Notes: generated by a model from the letters alone, not told the origin. DNA of 64,000 nt from Candidatus Villigracilis propinquus (GCA_016714565.1 JADKDM010000037.1:186001-250000), one strand, 5' to 3'. Positions 16,551 to 24,661 are shown, numbered from the stretch's first letter. Numbers and translations are program-made.

Positions 16551-17552
16551 ATGACGAAAGAGCGCGTTGCACTTTATTTACAGGATTCTCACGACCTGCG
16601 TGACGGACTGGAATATGCCAAGTACGCAGAAGAAAAAGGTTTTGAAGCTGTCTGGCAGGCTGAGTCACGTTTGGTTCGCGATGCAATTGTCCCAATGGCT
16701 GCTTATGCCGCAGTGACGGATAAGATCAAAGTTGGTTCAGGCGTGATCAACAACTGGACTCGTAACATTGGTTTGCTGGCTGCCACTTTTCTAACACTCG
16801 ATGATCTTGCCCCGAACCGTGTCATCTGCGGTATCGGCGCCTGGTGGGACCCGCTAGCCAAGAACGTGGGCATTGACCGAAGAAAGCCTCTGCTTGCCAT
16901 GCGCGAAACTGTTGAAGTAATGCGCCGCTTGTTGAATATGGAACGTGTCACCTTCCACGGCGAATTCCATCATGTAGATAATATCGAATTGGATGTAGTT
17001 CATGGCCGCCGCGAACCGCGCAACATTCCGATCATGATCGGCGCAACTGGCGACTTGATGATGGAAATGACAGGCGAAATTTCCGATGGCTGCGTGATGA
17101 ATTATTGTGTAGCCCCCGAATACAATGACAAGGCGCTTGAATTGCTTGAAAAAGGCGCGAAGAAATCTGGCCGCACTCTCGCAGATATTGACCGCCCGCA
17201 GTTGATCGTCTGCTCGGTGGATGAAGATCATGACAAGGCTATTGAGTACACAAAAGAATTGCTCTGCCAATACCTCGCCCAACAGCCGCATATTGCCAAG
17301 GCTTCAAATGTTTCAACGGAAGTAATCAATAACATCCAGGCAACATTGGGCTGGCCTGCCACAAAGGAACAGATCAACAAAGCCAAGCACTTCGTCCCTG
17401 ACGAATTGGTTCACAAGATCACCGCATCTGGCACACCCGCTGAAGCGCGCGCCAAAGTTGCAGAATATGTCAAACGCGGATGCACCTGCCCCATTCTTTA
17501 CCCCGTCGGCGGAAACTTCAAATTGCTAATTGACACCTTCGCGCAAGAATAA
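16551..17552 (+). CDS. F420-dependent LLM-class oxidoreductase, MER-like
   Basis: The 333-residue TIM-barrel protein belongs to the luciferase-like monooxygenase class that uses F420. The visible pattern includes GLEYAKYAEEKGFEAVWQAE, DKIKVGSGVINNWTRN, ICGIGAWWDPLAKNVGI and IPIMIGATGDLMMEMTGEI, closest in layout to methylenetetrahydromethanopterin reductase (Mer) and F420-dependent dehydrogenases. A strong AAGGAG site precedes the ATG. It lies directly after the F420 operon but behind a terminator, so it is a separate unit and a likely user of F420. Substrate unknown. Confidence 0.85.
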   Translation: MTKERVALYLQDSHDLRDGLEYAKYAEEKGFEAVWQAESRLVRDAIVPMAAYAAVTDKIKVGSGVINNWTRNIGLLAATFLTLDDLAPNRVICGIGAWWDPLAKNVGIDRRKPLLAMRETVEVMRRLLNMERVTFHGEFHHVDNIELDVVHGRREPRNIPIMIGATGDLMMEMTGEISDGCVMNYCVAPEYNDKALELLEKGAKKSGRTLADIDRPQLIVCSVDEDHDKAIEYTKELLCQYLAQQPHIAKASNVSTEVINNIQATLGWPATKEQINKAKHFVPDELVHKITASGTPAEARAKVAEYVKRGCTCPILYPVGGNFKLLIDTFAQE

Positions 17553-17572
17553 AACAAACTCAAAGAAACACA

Positions 17573-17608
17573 AACCTCGGCAAAATAAATTTGCCGAGGT
17601 TTTTTTGT
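17573..17608 (+). terminator. Intrinsic terminator
   Basis: AACCTCGGCAAA (17573-17584) pairs with TTTGCCGAGGTT (17590-17601), followed by a T-run, just after the LLM gene. Confidence 0.9.
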
Positions 17609-17715
17609 CCACACAAATTCAGTCACGCCAAATAATGGACAATTATCACTGGCAATGTTCAAATTGCTGGGTAATAATCGGCGAACTCTATATTTGCCCA
17701 AGGAGATATTCCGAA

Positions 17716-18660
17716 ATGCGAAAGACTATCTTTATCATTTTCATCGTTCTGGGGATCATACTCACCGCTTGCGCGCCAGCCGCCGCTGAACCTGTCACAT
17801 TGAAGATCGCTGTCCTCCCCATCATTGACACACTCCCGATGTATGTAGCAGATGCGGAAGGTTTATTCGCCAAGCACGGCGTAACTGTTGAATTCGTGCC
17901 AGTCGCGTCCGCGCCTGAGCGTGATCAATTACTCGCTGCAGGGCAGGCAGATGGAACGGTCAACGAAACACTTTCAGTGATGCTCTTCAACAAAGACACA
18001 GTTCAAATGCAGGCAGTCCGCTACGCGCTTCGCCCCGTAGAAGGCTTTGGTCACTTCTTCATCCTTGCCTCCGCCAAGAGCGGCATCACTGACGCGCAAG
18101 GCTTGAAAGGTGTCGAGATCGGCGTATCTCAAGGAACAGTCATCGAGTACGTCACCGAACGTCTCCTACAAGCCGAAGGACTGACCAGCGATGAAATCAA
18201 AACCATTGCCGTGCCGAAGATCCCCGACCGCATGGCGCTGCTCGCTTCTGGCGAACTCAGCGCAGGTGTGCTGCCCGATCCACTGGCTTCATTGGCAACT
18301 TCGCAAGGCGCGGTCAAAGTCCTCGACGACTCTCTTCACCCCGAATATGGTTTCAGCGTTATCTCCTTCCGCAAAGAAGTGATCGACGCGAACCCAGAAG
18401 GCGTGAAAGCATTCCTCGCCGCCATCGAAGAAGCCACCGACCTCATCAATGCAGACTCTTCCAAATACACTTCTCTCCTGAGCGATAAAGGCCTCGTCCC
18501 ACCACCGCTGCTGGAGACTTTCAAAGTCCCGCCATTCCCTGTCAAAGACGTCCCCACCGAAGAAGAATGGAATGACGCGCTGGATTGGGCCAAAGAAAAA
18601 GGGATGCTGACCACTGATGTCTCCTACGCGGATTCGGTCAACGGCTCGCTTCTTCCTTAA
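17716..18660 (+). CDS. ABC transporter substrate-binding lipoprotein (NMT1/SsuA-like)
   Basis: The 314-residue protein starts at ATG 17716 eight bases after AAGGAG. It has a lipoprotein signal IFIIFIVLGIILTAC with the lipidated Cys. The mature part has the type 2 periplasmic-binding-protein pattern of the NMT1/THI5 and SsuA/TauA group: KIAVLPIIDTLPMYVADAEG, LAAGQADGTVNETLSVM and LKGVEIGVSQGTVIEYVTE. Ligands of this group include thiamine precursors, riboflavin, sulfonates and nitrate. The ligand here is not determined. It is the first gene of a four-gene transporter unit. Confidence 0.88.
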   Translation: MRKTIFIIFIVLGIILTACAPAAAEPVTLKIAVLPIIDTLPMYVADAEGLFAKHGVTVEFVPVASAPERDQLLAAGQADGTVNETLSVMLFNKDTVQMQAVRYALRPVEGFGHFFILASAKSGITDAQGLKGVEIGVSQGTVIEYVTERLLQAEGLTSDEIKTIAVPKIPDRMALLASGELSAGVLPDPLASLATSQGAVKVLDDSLHPEYGFSVISFRKEVIDANPEGVKAFLAAIEEATDLINADSSKYTSLLSDKGLVPPPLLETFKVPPFPVKDVPTEEEWNDALDWAKEKGMLTTDVSYADSVNGSLLP

Positions 18661-18681
18661 CTGATAGTTGGTACCGTTATA

Positions 18682-18718
18682 ATGAGCGGGAGCTGCCCTT
18701 TGGCAATCTCCCGCTCAT
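18682..18718 (+). terminator. Hairpin between transporter genes, possible attenuator
   Basis: ATGAGCGGGAG (18682-18692) pairs with CTCCCGCTCAT (18708-18718), with an inner TGCC-CTTT-GGCA stem. There is no long T-run. It may lower expression of the downstream ATPase and permease relative to the binding protein or stabilise the upstream mRNA. Confidence 0.55.
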
Positions 18719-18746
18719 CTCTTCATATCAGCAATTCAGGCTCACA

Positions 18747-19352
18747 ATGAAAACAAAAATATTTTTTCTGGCCGCGATCTTTGCCGTTTCATTGGCATGC
18801 AGTGCAATTGCGCCAACAAGCCAGCCGCAGCAAGCAGATCCTCAATCAACACTTTCGATTGGTTATGATTTTTCCGATCAAGTGCCCGCATTTCCTGAAG
18901 GGGACGCCAAAGCGCCAAATCATATTTTTGTTCATAAATACCCGATTCCAGGCAATGGATTTATCACAGGCATCACGCTTCTCAACGACTCGGATTCCCT
19001 CGAAGAAGACTTTACCCTGCTCATCCTGCGTCCCATAAGTGGTGGATGGGAAGTCATCCATCGAATGGATATTTCCGAAGATGATCAATCATCCGCAGAA
19101 ACAGGAATTACGAGTATTCCTTTTGGGACATCCCTGGCCGTGGAAAAAGGCGATATCTTTGCTCATTGGCAATTAAGAGACTCAGGTTCAATCCCCTTAA
19201 ACGATGAAAGTTCATCCTTCGAAGGATTAAGTTTTGGGAAATACGGATTAGGTTCAACAGATATCGAAGAGGGACAGGTTATCCCAAACGGAAACTTTTC
19301 AGGCGGAAGAGATTATTTCATCAACCTGATCTTCGAAGCAGCGCATGATTAA
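18747..19352 (+). CDS. Lipoprotein of unknown function inside the ABC transporter operon
   Basis: The 201-residue protein has a lipoprotein signal (IFFLAAIFAVSLAC, lipidated Cys at about 18) followed by a Gln/Pro/Ser-rich tether and a predicted beta-rich domain (SIGYDFSDQVPAFPEG, FTLLILRPISGGWEVIHRM, VEKGDIFAHWQLRDSG). The phrase patterns resemble a jelly-roll or carbohydrate-binding-like sandwich, but no family was recognised. It sits between the binding protein and the ATPase and overlaps the ATPase start by 8 bases, so it is coexpressed. It might assist ligand capture outside the membrane; this is inference from position only. Confidence 0.75.
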   Translation: MKTKIFFLAAIFAVSLACSAIAPTSQPQQADPQSTLSIGYDFSDQVPAFPEGDAKAPNHIFVHKYPIPGNGFITGITLLNDSDSLEEDFTLLILRPISGGWEVIHRMDISEDDQSSAETGITSIPFGTSLAVEKGDIFAHWQLRDSGSIPLNDESSSFEGLSFGKYGLGSTDIEEGQVIPNGNFSGGRDYFINLIFEAAHD

Positions 19353-20112
19353 TATCCATTCCCTTACCTTCGCCTACCCACACAACTCTCCACTCTTCGA
19401 GAATTTTTCGCTATCCATCTCCCGCGGCGAGACATGGTCAATTCTCGGCCCATCGGGCTGCGGGAAAACGTCTCTGCTGTATTTGCTTGCAGGGCTGCGC
19501 AAACCAACATCGGGCCAAATCAAAATTGACGATGAAGTCCTCACCCGTCCACGCCCACACAGCGGACTTATCCTCCAAGACTACGGCTTGCTTCCGTGGT
19601 CAAACGTCTATGAAAACGTGGAGCTTGGTTTACGCGTCCGCAAGTTTTACGGCGCAGACGGAAAGCACACGCCCGAAAATTACCTACCAAAAGATAATGT
19701 CACTCACTGGCTGACAAGGTTGGGTTTGAGCGAAGTTGCTGAAAAATTCCCCGCCCAAATTTCAGGTGGACAACGTCAACGCACCGCCATTGCCCGCACC
19801 CTCGCCCTCGAACCCGATCTGCTTTTGATGGACGAACCGTTCTCCTCGCTGGATGCCATCACCCGCGAAGACTTGCAGAACCTGACCCTCTCGCTTTGCG
19901 CTGAACAAAATTTGACACTGGTCATTGTCACGCACGCAATTGAAGAGGCGGTTGCTTTGGGAAAAAAGATCCTTTTGCTTGGCGATGCACCGAATCAAAA
20001 CGCGAAAATTTTTGAGAATCCAAACGCAGGGAAAAGCGAGTATCGAACAAGTCAGAAATATCGTGAATTGTGCAATTCGCTTTGGAAGGAAATGCAGCAT
20101 GAAACGGCGTGA
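19345..20112 (+). CDS. ABC transporter ATP-binding protein (SsuB/TauB-like)
   Basis: This 255-residue ATPase has Walker A GPSGCGKTS, Q-loop LILQDYGLLPW, signature ISGGQRQR, Walker B LLLMDEPFSSLD and the H-loop in IVTHAIEEAV. It powers the uptake system with the binding protein upstream and the permease downstream. The LLPWxxVxENVxLGL stretch after the Q-loop is typical of the nitrate/sulfonate/taurine/thiamine-precursor group. Its last codons overlap the permease start. Confidence 0.92.
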   Translation: MINIHSLTFAYPHNSPLFENFSLSISRGETWSILGPSGCGKTSLLYLLAGLRKPTSGQIKIDDEVLTRPRPHSGLILQDYGLLPWSNVYENVELGLRVRKFYGADGKHTPENYLPKDNVTHWLTRLGLSEVAEKFPAQISGGQRQRTAIARTLALEPDLLLMDEPFSSLDAITREDLQNLTLSLCAEQNLTLVIVTHAIEEAVALGKKILLLGDAPNQNAKIFENPNAGKSEYRTSQKYRELCNSLWKEMQHETA

Positions 20113-20839
20113 TGTGTTACTCGCCGCTCTGGGATTGGCCATCGTTTGGCAGATCGCCGCGATGATCGTACACCGTCCCATTTTGCCTGCGCCGTGGGAT
20201 GTGCTGGTTGTCTTCGTCGAAGAACTAGGCAACGGGCTGTTGATCCATTTTGGAGTCAGTCTGTGGCGTGTCACTGCAGGGATGTTAATCTCAGTCCTCG
20301 TTGCCGCCCCTGCTGGTTTGGCAATCGGCGCATCCAAAACCGCGAACCGATTGCTCTCCCCCATTATTTATTTGCTGTATCCAATTCCAAAGGTTGTTTT
20401 CGTTCCCGTGGTGTTGCTGTTTTTGGGAATTGGCGACACGGCAAAAATCACACTCATCGTGCTTATCCTGTTTTTTCAGATCATTGTGCTTGTGCGTGAC
20501 CAGGCGGTTGGAATCCCGCCGCAGTTGTTACAAAGCCTGCAAAGCCTCGGCGCGGGTCGGCGTGCATTATTTCGCTTCGTTTACTTGCCAGCAAGTTTGC
20601 CCGCAATTTTGACCGCACTGCGCCAGTCCATTGGGACGGCGGTGGCGGTTTTATACATCTCTGAATTATTCGCAACAAAATATGGACTTGGATATTACAT
20701 CTACTACAACGGCAGCACGCTGTTTAATTATCCCGCCATGTATGCAGGCGTGGTGGCGATGAGTCTGTTGGGATTGGGGATGTATTTCGGCGTGGATTGG
20801 CTGGAACGGAAATGGTGTAGGTGGAAGTTTGTAAATTGA
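20099..20839 (+). CDS. ABC transporter permease (SsuC/TauC-like)
   Basis: The 246-residue permease starts at ATG 20099, overlapping the ATPase gene by 14 bases. It has about six transmembrane helices and the cytoplasmic EAA-type loop (LLQSLQSLGAGRRALFRFV, LPASLPAILTALRQSIG) that docks to the ATPase. It completes the NMT1/SsuABC-type importer. The gene ends 7 bases before a large inverted repeat. Confidence 0.9.
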   Translation: MKRRDVLLAALGLAIVWQIAAMIVHRPILPAPWDVLVVFVEELGNGLLIHFGVSLWRVTAGMLISVLVAAPAGLAIGASKTANRLLSPIIYLLYPIPKVVFVPVVLLFLGIGDTAKITLIVLILFFQIIVLVRDQAVGIPPQLLQSLQSLGAGRRALFRFVYLPASLPAILTALRQSIGTAVAVLYISELFATKYGLGYYIYYNGSTLFNYPAMYAGVVAMSLLGLGMYFGVDWLERKWCRWKFVN

Positions 20840-20845
20840 GTCATC

Positions 20846-20959
20846 TGGTGGTCGAGTAGCCCCGAGTGCTTTTCGAGGGGCGTATCGAGACCACACGGCA
20901 TTTTCCAAGTAAAGGGTGGTCTCGATACGGCGGAAGAGCGCTGCCTACTCGACCACCAC
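20846..20959. repeat. Inverted pair of GGTCTCGATAC...CTACTCGACCACC repeats
   Basis: Unit one (20846-20894) reads TGGTGGTCGAGTAG...GTATCGAGACCAC. Unit two (20915-20959) is in the opposite orientation, GGTGGTCTCGATACGG...CTACTCGACCACCA. Related single units occur at 46591, 53344 and 59684. Here the pair fills the whole gap between convergent genes and can fold into a long hairpin that may act as a two-way terminator. Confidence 0.85.
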
Positions 20960-20963
20960 AGCA

Positions 20964-21854
20964 CTACGAAATCGCCAGCCCTACCCAAAATAGAACGCTG
21001 TAAATTAATGCAACCTGTCCCGTCCCTGCGAGGGCGGCGTTGAGGGGACGTCCCTTTTGGGTAAAAACCGTCCGCAAGGTTTTGATGGCAATCGGCAAAG
21101 AAAGCCACGCCAACAACCCAGCGACAGGCACGATCTGAGAGAAAACCAAAACTGATAATGTCAGATACGCAATTCCCACGCACATGACATACTCGAGTTT
21201 TGTTGCCTTTTCACCAAGCCGCACAGCAAGAGTATGTTTACCAGCGACACGGTCATTTTCCAAATCTCGCAGATTATTGACAACCAAAATTGCAGTGATT
21301 ATTAAACCAACAGGAACAGACATCCACCACGCCGCGGTGCTGACCGTGCCGACTTGCACATAATATGTGCCAGCAACGGCAGCGAGACCGAAGAAGATAA
21401 AGACGAACACATCACCGAGTCCGTAATAACCAAGCGGAAACGGCCCACCCGTATATGCCACAGCGGAGATAATGGCTGCGACGCCGATCAGGATCACAGT
21501 CCAGCCGCGAAGCGAGGCGAGATACAAACCGCAAAGTGCAGCCAATCCAAAGATGATATACATCCCGCGTTTGACTTGTGCAGGCGTCAGCAATCCCGCC
21601 TGTGTCACGCGCAGTGGGCCTTGTCTCGCAGAGGTATCCGCGCCGCGCTCGAAATCAAAAACGTCATTCGCCACGTTGCTGCCGATCTGCAAAAGAAGCG
21701 CAACCAACAGCGCCGCGAAGGCAGGGCCAAATTGAAACGAGCCATCGTGCCATGCCAACGCGCTGCCCATCACCACACCTGACGCAGCGGCGGGCAATGT
21801 GCGGGGACGAATGGCCAGCCACCAGATTTGAAAAAGAGACGGTTTAGTATCCAT
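20964..21854 (-). CDS. menA: 1,4-dihydroxy-2-naphthoate polyprenyltransferase
   Basis: MenA attaches the polyprenyl tail to dihydroxynaphthoate in menaquinone synthesis at the membrane. The 296-residue UbiA-fold protein has about eight helices, the first Asp-rich site NVANDVFDFERGAD and the second NNLRDLENDRVAGKHTLAVRLG. The start is set at ATG 21854, where the family N-terminus (IWWLAIRPRTLPAAASGV) begins; an upstream in-frame start would run into the promoter of the divergent ubiE. A minus-strand TATACT lies 9 bases before this ATG, close to leaderless spacing. Confidence 0.92.
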   Translation of the reverse strand: MDTKPSLFQIWWLAIRPRTLPAAASGVVMGSALAWHDGSFQFGPAFAALLVALLLQIGSNVANDVFDFERGADTSARQGPLRVTQAGLLTPAQVKRGMYIIFGLAALCGLYLASLRGWTVILIGVAAIISAVAYTGGPFPLGYYGLGDVFVFIFFGLAAVAGTYYVQVGTVSTAAWWMSVPVGLIITAILVVNNLRDLENDRVAGKHTLAVRLGEKATKLEYVMCVGIAYLTLSVLVFSQIVPVAGLLAWLSLPIAIKTLRTVFTQKGRPLNAALAGTGQVALIYSVLFWVGLAIS

Positions 21855-21863
21855 AGAAGCCGC

Positions 21864-21893
21864 AGTATAACACGTGCCCACACTGGGTATAAT
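21864..21893. promoter_or_regulatory. Divergent promoter region of menA and ubiE
   Basis: On the minus strand TATACT (21864-21869) lies 9 bases before the menA start. On the plus strand TATAAT (21888-21893) lies 21 bases before the ubiE ATG, leaving room for its AGGAG site. The two menaquinone genes thus fire from back-to-back promoters. Confidence 0.55.
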
Positions 21894-21914
21894 TGCCGAA
21901 ATTTCAGGAGACCC

Positions 21915-22607
21915 ATGACCCAACTAACAGGACAGGAACGCGCACAATATGTGCAATCCATGTTTACGAAGATCGCGCACCGCTACGATCTGATGAACAG
22001 ACTCATGACAGGCGGACAGGACGTCCGCTGGCGAAGGGATGTGATCCGCCGCGCGCGATTAACGCCCAACGCCTCTTTGCTTGACCTCGGAACTGGTACT
22101 GGCGATCTGGCACGCGAGGCGCTGACGCAGGAGCCGAAGGCCAAAGTGACCGCCGCAGATTTTACAATTGAGATGATGCGCGTTGGAAATAAAAATGGAA
22201 ATCTGGAATGGTCAGCCGCGGATGCGTTAAACCTGCCGTTCAAAAGTGAAATATTCGATGCGGTCGTTTCAGGATTTTTGATGCGCAACGTGACGGACAT
22301 CCAGCAGGCATTGAAGGAACAATACCGCGCGCTCAAAGCTGGCGGACGAATCGTCATCCTCGACACCACACGCCCGAAGAAAAATATCCTCTCCCCGTTT
22401 ATTTGGATTCACATGCACGTCATCATCCCCACGGTCGGCGGATTGCTTTCTGGCGAACGCGATGCCTACAATTATTTACCCGACACCACCGAAGGATTCC
22501 TCACCGCTGAACAACTCGCCTCACGGATGACTGCGGCGGGATTCAAGAATGTGGGTTTCAAGAGATTTATGTTTGGGACGATTGCAATTCATTGGGGAGA
22601 GAAATAA
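21915..22607 (+). CDS. ubiE: Demethylmenaquinone methyltransferase (UbiE/MenG)
   Basis: The 230-residue SAM-dependent methyltransferase has the UbiE start VQSMFTKIAHRYDLMNRLMTGGQD, SAM motif LLDLGTGTGDLA, SAADALNLPFKSEIFDAVVSG (split here by family motifs) and the C-terminal YLPDTTEGFLTAEQLASRM. It performs the final C-methylation of demethylmenaquinone. AGGAG precedes the ATG by 5 bases. It is divergent from menA, so the last two steps of menaquinone synthesis are paired. Confidence 0.92.
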   Translation: MTQLTGQERAQYVQSMFTKIAHRYDLMNRLMTGGQDVRWRRDVIRRARLTPNASLLDLGTGTGDLAREALTQEPKAKVTAADFTIEMMRVGNKNGNLEWSAADALNLPFKSEIFDAVVSGFLMRNVTDIQQALKEQYRALKAGGRIVILDTTRPKKNILSPFIWIHMHVIIPTVGGLLSGERDAYNYLPDTTEGFLTAEQLASRMTAAGFKNVGFKRFMFGTIAIHWGEK

Positions 22608-22621
22608 AGAAAAAAATCTTC

Positions 22622-22689
22622 TGCCGCGAATTTCGCGAATTCACACGAATTTCTTTTTCAATTTGCGCAAATTCGCGTTATTCGCGGCA
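22622..22689. repeat. Dispersed palindrome, GCCGCGAATTTCGCGAATT family
   Basis: TGCCGCGAATTTCGCGAATT... on the left is answered by ...AAATTCGCGTTATTCGCGGCA on the right, with imperfect pairing around a TTTC centre. A second copy lies at 31182-31242. Both are intergenic. Confidence 0.75.
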
Positions 22690-22694
22690 AAGAA

Positions 22695-23663
22695 TTATTT
22701 GTACACTTCTGGATTCACACAATTCGGCAGTCGTTCACCCTTCAACCCTGCGATCAAATTCTCCGCCGCAAGCAGGGACATCAAATCCCGCGTGCGCTGG
22801 CTGGCGCTTCCGAGGTGCGGAACGATGAGACAGTTTTCCAGCGTCAGCAAGGGATTATCCATCGGCAATGGCTCAGGGTCGGTGACATCGAGTGCCGCCG
22901 CAAAGATCTGATTGGATTTCAGCGCATCATACAAAGCGACCTGATCGACAACTCCACCGCGCGCAGTGTTGACGAGGATCGCGTTCGGTTTCATCTTCGA
23001 CAGAAAATCAGCATTGACCATGCGTTTTGTATTCGGTGTCAGCGGGACATGCAGAGACACAAAATCTGATTCATGCAAAAGCGTGTCCAAATCAACGGAT
23101 TGTGCGCCGTGAACAGGATGCGCTGTGGGGTCATAAAATATCACGCGCATGTCAAAGCCTTGCGCGCGCTTCGCCACCGCCTGACCAATTCTCCCAAAGC
23201 CGACAATTCCCAAAGTGGAACCGACCAAGTCCGCGCCGAGCAAAAGCTGCGGATGCCATGTCTTCCATTTTCCAGAGCGAACATATTTCTCGCCTTCCAT
23301 TACACGGCGGGCAGCAGATAGAAGCAATGCGAAAGCCATGTCTGCGGTGGCGTCTGTCAGCACGCCGGGCGTGTTGCCAATGGGAATTCTGCGTGCGGTG
23401 GCGGCGGGGATGTCAATGTGATCTACACCCACGGACATGCTGCTGATGACCTTGAGCTGTGAGCCAGCAGCGTCCATCAACTCAGCGTCCACTTTTTCGG
23501 TGAGGGTGCAGAGCAGACCGTCCACACCACGGACTTTTTCAAGCAGTTCTTCACGGGTTGGCGGCATTTCGTGAGGCCATGTGTCGGGTTGATAATGCTC
23601 TTTGACGAGATCCAACCCTCGGGTAGGAATGAGGCGGGAGATGAAAATTTTTGGATGAGTCAT
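22695..23663 (-). CDS. D-2-hydroxyacid dehydrogenase (glyoxylate/hydroxypyruvate reductase type)
   Basis: This is a 322-residue NAD(P)-dependent D-isomer-specific 2-hydroxyacid dehydrogenase. The dinucleotide motif is LGIVGFGRIGQAVAKRAQGF. Catalytic residues sit in VNTARGGVVD (Arg), DVTDPEPLP (Glu) and IVPHLGSAS (His). The N-terminal VISSMSVGVDHID is typical of GyaR-type glyoxylate reductases. The start is set at ATG 23663, where the fold begins (KIFISRLIPTRGLDLV). A minus-strand TATACT lies 6 bases before it, so the mRNA is probably leaderless. A role in glyoxylate or hydroxypyruvate reduction is likely; exact substrate uncertain. Confidence 0.88.
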   Translation of the reverse strand: MTHPKIFISRLIPTRGLDLVKEHYQPDTWPHEMPPTREELLEKVRGVDGLLCTLTEKVDAELMDAAGSQLKVISSMSVGVDHIDIPAATARRIPIGNTPGVLTDATADMAFALLLSAARRVMEGEKYVRSGKWKTWHPQLLLGADLVGSTLGIVGFGRIGQAVAKRAQGFDMRVIFYDPTAHPVHGAQSVDLDTLLHESDFVSLHVPLTPNTKRMVNADFLSKMKPNAILVNTARGGVVDQVALYDALKSNQIFAAALDVTDPEPLPMDNPLLTLENCLIVPHLGSASQRTRDLMSLLAAENLIAGLKGERLPNCVNPEVYK

Positions 23664-23669
23664 GTCCAG

Positions 23670-23677
23670 AGTATAAT
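23670..23677. promoter_or_regulatory. Overlapping divergent -10 elements, both with leaderless spacing
   Basis: The eight bases AGTATAAT serve both strands. Plus-strand TATAAT (23672-23677) ends 7 bases before ATG 23685. Minus-strand TATACT (23670-23675) ends 6 bases before ATG 23663. Neither gene has a ribosome site. Polymerase can bind only one way at a time, so the two genes should compete. Confidence 0.7.
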
Positions 23678-23684
23678 CCGCATC

Positions 23685-24158
23685 ATGACAAAAATAAAAC
23701 AACCGAACTCACGTCACTGCTTTATTTGCGGGGTGGAAAATCCAGTTGGTTTGCATTTGCATATTTATGAAACAGAACCCGGTGTTGTGGAAACACAATA
23801 CATTGCGCCCGATCATTTTCAAGGCTACCCCGGTGTGCTGCATGGCGGCATCGTGGCAGCTATCATCGACGAAGTGAGCGGACGCGCACACATGGGCGGC
23901 GCGGACAATCCACGTTTTATGTTCACGGGCAAGCTCGAAATAAAGTATCGCAAGAATGTGCCCATCGGCAAATTGTTGAAGATCATTGGCAAGGCTGGCA
24001 GGAGCAAGGGAAAGATCGCCGAAGCATGGGCGGGGATTTACGATGCCGAGACAGACGAACTGTTGGCAGAAGGCACGGGTATGCACATCGACGTGCCGAA
24101 CCAACAAATTGACGCATCACAATTGGAAGAGCTGGGCTGGAAGGTTTACCCGGATTAG
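23685..24158 (+). CDS. PaaI-type hotdog thioesterase
   Basis: The 157-residue hotdog-fold protein has an N-terminal CFICGVENPVGLHL motif and the catalytic-helix segment GYPGVLHGGIVAAIIDEVSG, as in PaaI/YigI-type acyl-CoA thioesterases. FTGKLEIKYRKNVPIGKLL forms the following strands. It probably hydrolyses an acyl-CoA. The start is placed at ATG 23685 because TATAAT ends exactly 7 bases upstream. It is divergent from the hydroxyacid dehydrogenase. Confidence 0.82.
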   Translation: MTKIKQPNSRHCFICGVENPVGLHLHIYETEPGVVETQYIAPDHFQGYPGVLHGGIVAAIIDEVSGRAHMGGADNPRFMFTGKLEIKYRKNVPIGKLLKIIGKAGRSKGKIAEAWAGIYDAETDELLAEGTGMHIDVPNQQIDASQLEELGWKVYPD

Positions 24159-24165
24159 GCAAAAC

Positions 24166-24655
24166 ATGAAATCAAAATATTTTTTATTGGTAAGCACAAG
24201 CGTGTTCCTTGCTACGATATTTTTATTTTCTCCACACAAATTTGTTCATGCGCAGGAAGGTTGTGGTTTTAATGCAGATGGAAGTGTAATTCCCTGCCCG
24301 CCAACCGAAGGAAAAAAAAGAAGCCGAAGAAACAAAAGAAACTGAAGAGGAGCAAAAAAGAACACCCACTCCTGTTCCTCCGACTTTTACTTTTACACCT
24401 ACCAGCACTTCCACAAATACGCCCACGATCACACCTACTGTCACTTCATCGGCAACCCCAACTGTCACGGAAATTCCAGATACCGCAACACCCACGATCA
24501 CACCAACTTCCACCAGCACTCCCACGCAAACACCAATCCCTGTAGCGCAAAGCGTGCTGCCAGGTGCCGGCATCGGCGCATTGATCCTGTTTTTGATCGT
24601 GGGATTGTTATTGCCTGCCATTCAAAAAATAAGAGTCGCAAGACGAGGATATTAA
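24166..24655 (+). pseudogene. Thr/Pro-rich membrane-anchored surface protein, frameshifted in an A8 run
   Basis: ATG 24166 begins a signal peptide (YFLLVSTSVFLATIFLF ... VHAQ) followed by a short Cys-containing segment (EGCGFNADGSVIPCPP). At the A8 run (24312-24319) the frame reads to an early stop at 24345. Removing one A gives a continuous reading: a Glu/Lys stretch, about 65 residues of Thr/Pro/Ser repeats (TPTITPTVTSSATPT), one transmembrane helix (IGALILFLIVGLLLPAI) and a basic tail ending at 24655. This is a typical stalked, C-terminally anchored exoprotein. The extra A may be a sequencing error, or the run could allow transcriptional slippage. Function unknown. Confidence 0.75.
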
Positions 24656-24661
24656 ACGCGT

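Noticed and set aside
24223..24621. Minus-strand frame rich in Gly and Val (VGVIVGVAVSG), looking like an elastin-like protein
   Set aside because: It is the reverse complement of the Thr/Pro codon repeats (ACA, CCC, ACT) of the plus-strand stalk protein; it has no ribosome site or signal peptide.
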